A stretch of 7,847 nt of DNA from Flavobacterium psychrophilum (lineage in GTDB: Bacteria > Bacteroidota > Bacteroidia > Flavobacteriales > Flavobacteriaceae). The position numbers and the translations under genes were made by a program. The stretch covers positions 1 through 7,847 of the forward strand of contig QFQM01000198.1 of assembly GCA_003243255.1 (NCBI GenBank). Reading direction: 5' to 3'. The notes beneath the pieces were generated by a model, which had not been told where the DNA came from, searched no databases, and worked only from the letters and a program-made list of their open reading frames with translations. Of the stretch, positions 5,801-7,847 are shown piece after piece (position 1 is the stretch's first letter; the number at the start of each line of letters is the position of its first letter).

Positions 5801-5828
5801 TAAAGTCCGGACTGCGCCGGACTTTATT
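5799..5828. terminator. bidirectional terminator between convergent genes
   Basis: A perfect 12-pair stem (AATAAAGTCCGG at 5799-5810 with its complement at 5817-5828) closes a six-base loop. The 5' arm begins in the last two bases of the osmC stop codon. Both flanks are A/T-rich, giving T-rich tails in either direction, and the convergent DUF885 gene ends 18 bp beyond it, so one hairpin can serve both. Confidence 0.82.
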
Positions 5829-5845
5829 GTATCTATTTAAGAAGA

Positions 5846-7627
5846 TTACTTCTTACTCTCAATCCATTTGTTGATCTTTCCTTCAAGTACCTTTAAAGGA
5901 AGGCATCCGGCGTCAAGCACCTGGTTGTGGAATTCTTTAATACTAAATTTCGAACCAAGTTCTTTTTCGGCTTTCGTGCGTAGTTCACGTATTTTCAACT
6001 GGCCTATTTTATATGATAAAGCCTGACCCGGAATTGCCATGTAACGTTCTACTTCGGAGATAATGCTTTCTTCCGGTTCGGCTTCGTTCTCCATAGAGTA
6101 TTTGATAGCCTGTTCCCTTGTCCAGCCTTTTGTGTGTAATCCTGTGTCTATAACAAGGCGTAAAGCACGGTGCATCTCAGCACTAAGCATTCCGAAATAC
6201 TGGTACGGATCGGTATACAATCCAAGTTCTTTGCCAAGCGACTCGGTATATAAAGCCCAGCCTTCACCATAAGCATTGAACCATATTGTTTTCCTGAAGT
6301 CAGGTAATGCGGTGTTTTCCTGCTGAAGTGATATCTGGTAGTGGTGTCCCGGAATTGCTTCGTGAAGGAAAAGGTCTTCATCGGCATATACATTGTATTT
6401 TTTTACATCAGGGATAGGAACGTAGAAAATACCGGGACGCGTACCATCAAGCGAACCCTGGTTGTATTCGGCACTAGCCGATGCTTCACGGAACGCTTCG
6501 GTTCTGCGAACTTCGAAAGGTGTTTTTGGTTTCAGGTCAAAAAGCTTCTCCAGGTTAGGTTTCATCCTTTCATGGATGGCGTTGAAGTTGTTTATTACCT
6601 GTTGTGGCTCGCTAAACGGCATAAGCTCTTTTTTATCGCGCACATAGTTGAAGAAATCCTTTAGCGGCCCTGTAAAGCCAACCTGTTGTTTTACTTTTTC
6701 CATTTCTGCCGTAAGGCGGGCTACCTCTTTAAGCCCAAGCTGATGAATTTCTTCAGCGGTCATATCGGTAGTGGTGTAACGTTTTATCAGGTGGCTGTAA
6801 TATTTTTTACCGTCAGGAATAGCAGATATTCCGCTTGTAGTACGACTCGCCTTCAGGTAGTCGGTATTCACATAGTTGTACAGGCTATTGAAAGATGGGA
6901 TGATCTTGTCTTTAAGTATCGCAGTATATTTATCGGTAAGCTCTTTCTTCTGCGCATCGGTAAATGAAGCAGGGAAAGCTTTTGCCGGTGAATAAAACAG
7001 GTGGTTCTGTATATCTCCGTTGGCAAGGTCTTTCAGTTGAGGGATCATTTTTACCGTAAGCGATTTTGGCAATACATAGCCTTTAGATACGCCTTCCTTC
7101 ATGCGCTGCTGAGCTGTTGCAAGCCATTGATTAAAGCTTTCAAGCCTTTGTAGCCAGTTGGTGTAGTCTTTATAGGTTTTAAAGGGTTGTGCACCTGCAC
7201 CGCTGGCAAACTGCCCTATAGTAAGCGGAAGTGAGGTGAACTGGTTCATGGGCATCAGGTTTTCGTGAAATCCTAACTGCTCGATGTTGATATCGCATTC
7301 CCATTTCAGAAGTTCAAGACTAAGTCTGTCATTTTCGGATAATTCTTTTCCTAAAAGGTTATCAACTGAATTTCGGTATTTTTCAAAAAAACTTTTTACC
7401 TCATTATTATATTCATCTGTAAGGCTATTTGGCAAAAGGTTATTATAAATGGTGTCTCCTGCTGTAGTAGATTCTATAGGGAATAATTCCATTCTTTTTT
7501 TATAGTATTCGCTGGTAAGCTGCATTACTGTTTTATTGGGCAGGGTAATTTCCTTTTTTTCTTCTTTTTTTGCGCACGATTGCAGCATTGCTGCCGCTGC
7601 AAAAAGAACTAAAATTGTTTTTTTCAT
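5846..7627 (-). CDS. DUF885 family lipoprotein, putative zinc metallopeptidase
   Basis: 593-residue envelope lipoprotein. The signal peptide ends in a lipobox LQSC with acylated Cys18 (MKKTILVLFAAAAMLQSC), followed by a Lys/Glu-rich tether. The rest is a largely helical DUF885 domain (COG4805), normal in length. Diagnostic motifs: LHEAIPGHHYQ (421-431; His422, Glu423, His428, His429), which resembles a metal site; AYGEGWALYTESLG (452-465; Glu455, Glu462); ALRLVIDTGLHTKGWT (488-503); and SEVERYMAIPGQALSYKIGQL (524-543). The family is placed near zincin-type peptidases, but activity and substrate of this protein are inferred. The Ser at +2 after Cys is Ala here, with no sign of an inner-membrane retention Asp, so outer-membrane or periplasmic placement is likely. 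It is convergent with osmC, divergent from the malic enzyme gene, and appears to be a single-gene unit. Confidence 0.92.
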   Translation of the reverse strand: MKKTILVLFAAAAMLQSCAKKEEKKEITLPNKTVMQLTSEYYKKRMELFPIESTTAGDTIYNNLLPNSLTDEYNNEVKSFFEKYRNSVDNLLGKELSENDRLSLELLKWECDINIEQLGFHENLMPMNQFTSLPLTIGQFASGAGAQPFKTYKDYTNWLQRLESFNQWLATAQQRMKEGVSKGYVLPKSLTVKMIPQLKDLANGDIQNHLFYSPAKAFPASFTDAQKKELTDKYTAILKDKIIPSFNSLYNYVNTDYLKASRTTSGISAIPDGKKYYSHLIKRYTTTDMTAEEIHQLGLKEVARLTAEMEKVKQQVGFTGPLKDFFNYVRDKKELMPFSEPQQVINNFNAIHERMKPNLEKLFDLKPKTPFEVRRTEAFREASASAEYNQGSLDGTRPGIFYVPIPDVKKYNVYADEDLFLHEAIPGHHYQISLQQENTALPDFRKTIWFNAYGEGWALYTESLGKELGLYTDPYQYFGMLSAEMHRALRLVIDTGLHTKGWTREQAIKYSMENEAEPEESIISEVERYMAIPGQALSYKIGQLKIRELRTKAEKELGSKFSIKEFHNQVLDAGCLPLKVLEGKINKWIESKK

Positions 7628-7652
7628 AATCAGTTGGTACTAAAAATTTGTT

Positions 7653-7660
7653 TAAAGATA
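7653..7660 (-). promoter_or_regulatory. candidate -7 promoter element for the DUF885 gene
   Basis: Read on the minus strand this is TATCTTTA, the same five-of-six match to TAnnTTTG seen before the permease. It ends 25 bases before the ATG at 7627. The nearest upstream TTTG is 24 bases away, somewhat long for a -33 element. Confidence 0.45.
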
Positions 7661-7728
7661 CATTTTTCGCATAAAAAACGATTGCAAAAAGAATCCCGTT
7701 AAAAATTTCGCAGTTTCGCCGATAGGGT

Positions 7729-7736
7729 TACCTTTG
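7729..7736 (+). promoter_or_regulatory. -7 promoter element for the malic enzyme gene
   Basis: TACCTTTG matches the TAnnTTTG consensus exactly and ends 27 bases before the ATG at 7764, predicting a leader of about 20 bases. It is divergent to the DUF885 promoter in the same 136 bp gap. No TTG stands at the expected -33 distance. Confidence 0.55.
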
Positions 7737-7763
7737 TGGATTCCAGAAAAAAACGTATTCAAA

Positions 7764-7847
7764 ATGAACCAATACAGTAAGAGAAGAGAAGCACTACTAT
7801 ACCACGCTAAACCACATCCGGGTAAAATTCAGGTAGTGCCAACAAAA
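7764..7847 (+). CDS. maeB: NADP-dependent malic enzyme, N-terminal fragment (cut by window end)
   Basis: Only the first 28 codons are present, and the frame is open to the last base. The peptide begins MNQYSKRREALLYHAKP and continues HPGKIQVVPTK, which I recognise as the N-terminus of the large bacterial NADP-type malic enzyme (about 760 residues, malic enzyme domain plus phosphotransacetylase-like domain), which decarboxylates malate to pyruvate with NADP reduction. No catalytic motif lies in this fragment, so the call rests on the conserved YHAKP-x-PGKI-x-V-x-PTK segment. A -7 element precedes it, and the start is the only one consistent with that segment. In flavobacteria I recall this gene lying close to ruvA and sprA, which would be outside this window. 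Confidence 0.8.
   Translation, partial: MNQYSKRREALLYHAKPHPGKIQVVPTK

Noticed and set aside
6063..6967. Several + strand open frames opposite the DUF885 gene
   Set aside because: All are antisense to a continuous 593-residue protein with diagnostic motifs and a lipobox, and none has a promoter-like element or family features.

Overview
The window looks like chromosomal DNA from a member of the Bacteroidota, most likely the Flavobacteriaceae (Flavobacterium-like). The base composition is moderately AT-rich. Shine-Dalgarno sequences are essentially absent in front of the genes, and several genes are preceded by the Bacteroidota -7 promoter element TAnnTTTG. The RuvB, QueG, DUF885 and malic enzyme proteins have the sequence character I associate with flavobacteria. 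This assignment rests on sequence character alone; no search was run.

Layout from left to right. Positions 1-201 hold a doubtful + strand reading frame cut by the window edge, with a strong hairpin terminator inside it. A minus-strand pair follows: a 12-TM APC-family amino acid permease (691-2103) and, 34 bp downstream, a small AT-rich gene for a secreted protein of unknown function (261-656). A 96 bp divergent promoter region separates the permease from a + strand series: a small GNAT-like acetyltransferase (2200-2502), ruvB (2532-3557, Holliday junction helicase motor) and its terminator, an AHSA1/SRPBCC gene (3732-4220) with a promoter-overlapping inverted repeat and its own terminator, then queG (4395-5321, last step of queuosine synthesis) and an OsmC-family gene (5336-5800) 14 bp behind it. 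A bidirectional hairpin lies between osmC and the convergent minus-strand DUF885 lipoprotein metallopeptidase-like gene (5846-7627). The last 84 bases are the start of a divergent malic enzyme gene, cut by the window end.

Most genes are ordinary housekeeping or maintenance functions (DNA repair, tRNA modification, central carbon metabolism, peroxide/thiol defence, amino acid transport), and I see no shared pathway among them. I found no convincing undescribed multi-gene system. The most interesting material is non-coding: two related GC-rich, hairpin-forming intergenic repeat units between the SRPBCC gene and queG, the second lying between the predicted queG promoter and its start codon; a candidate operator (GCAACT-N4-AGTTGC) at the SRPBCC promoter; and a predicted leaderless ruvB transcript. 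Among the genes, the low-complexity secreted protein at 261-656 is the least explained.
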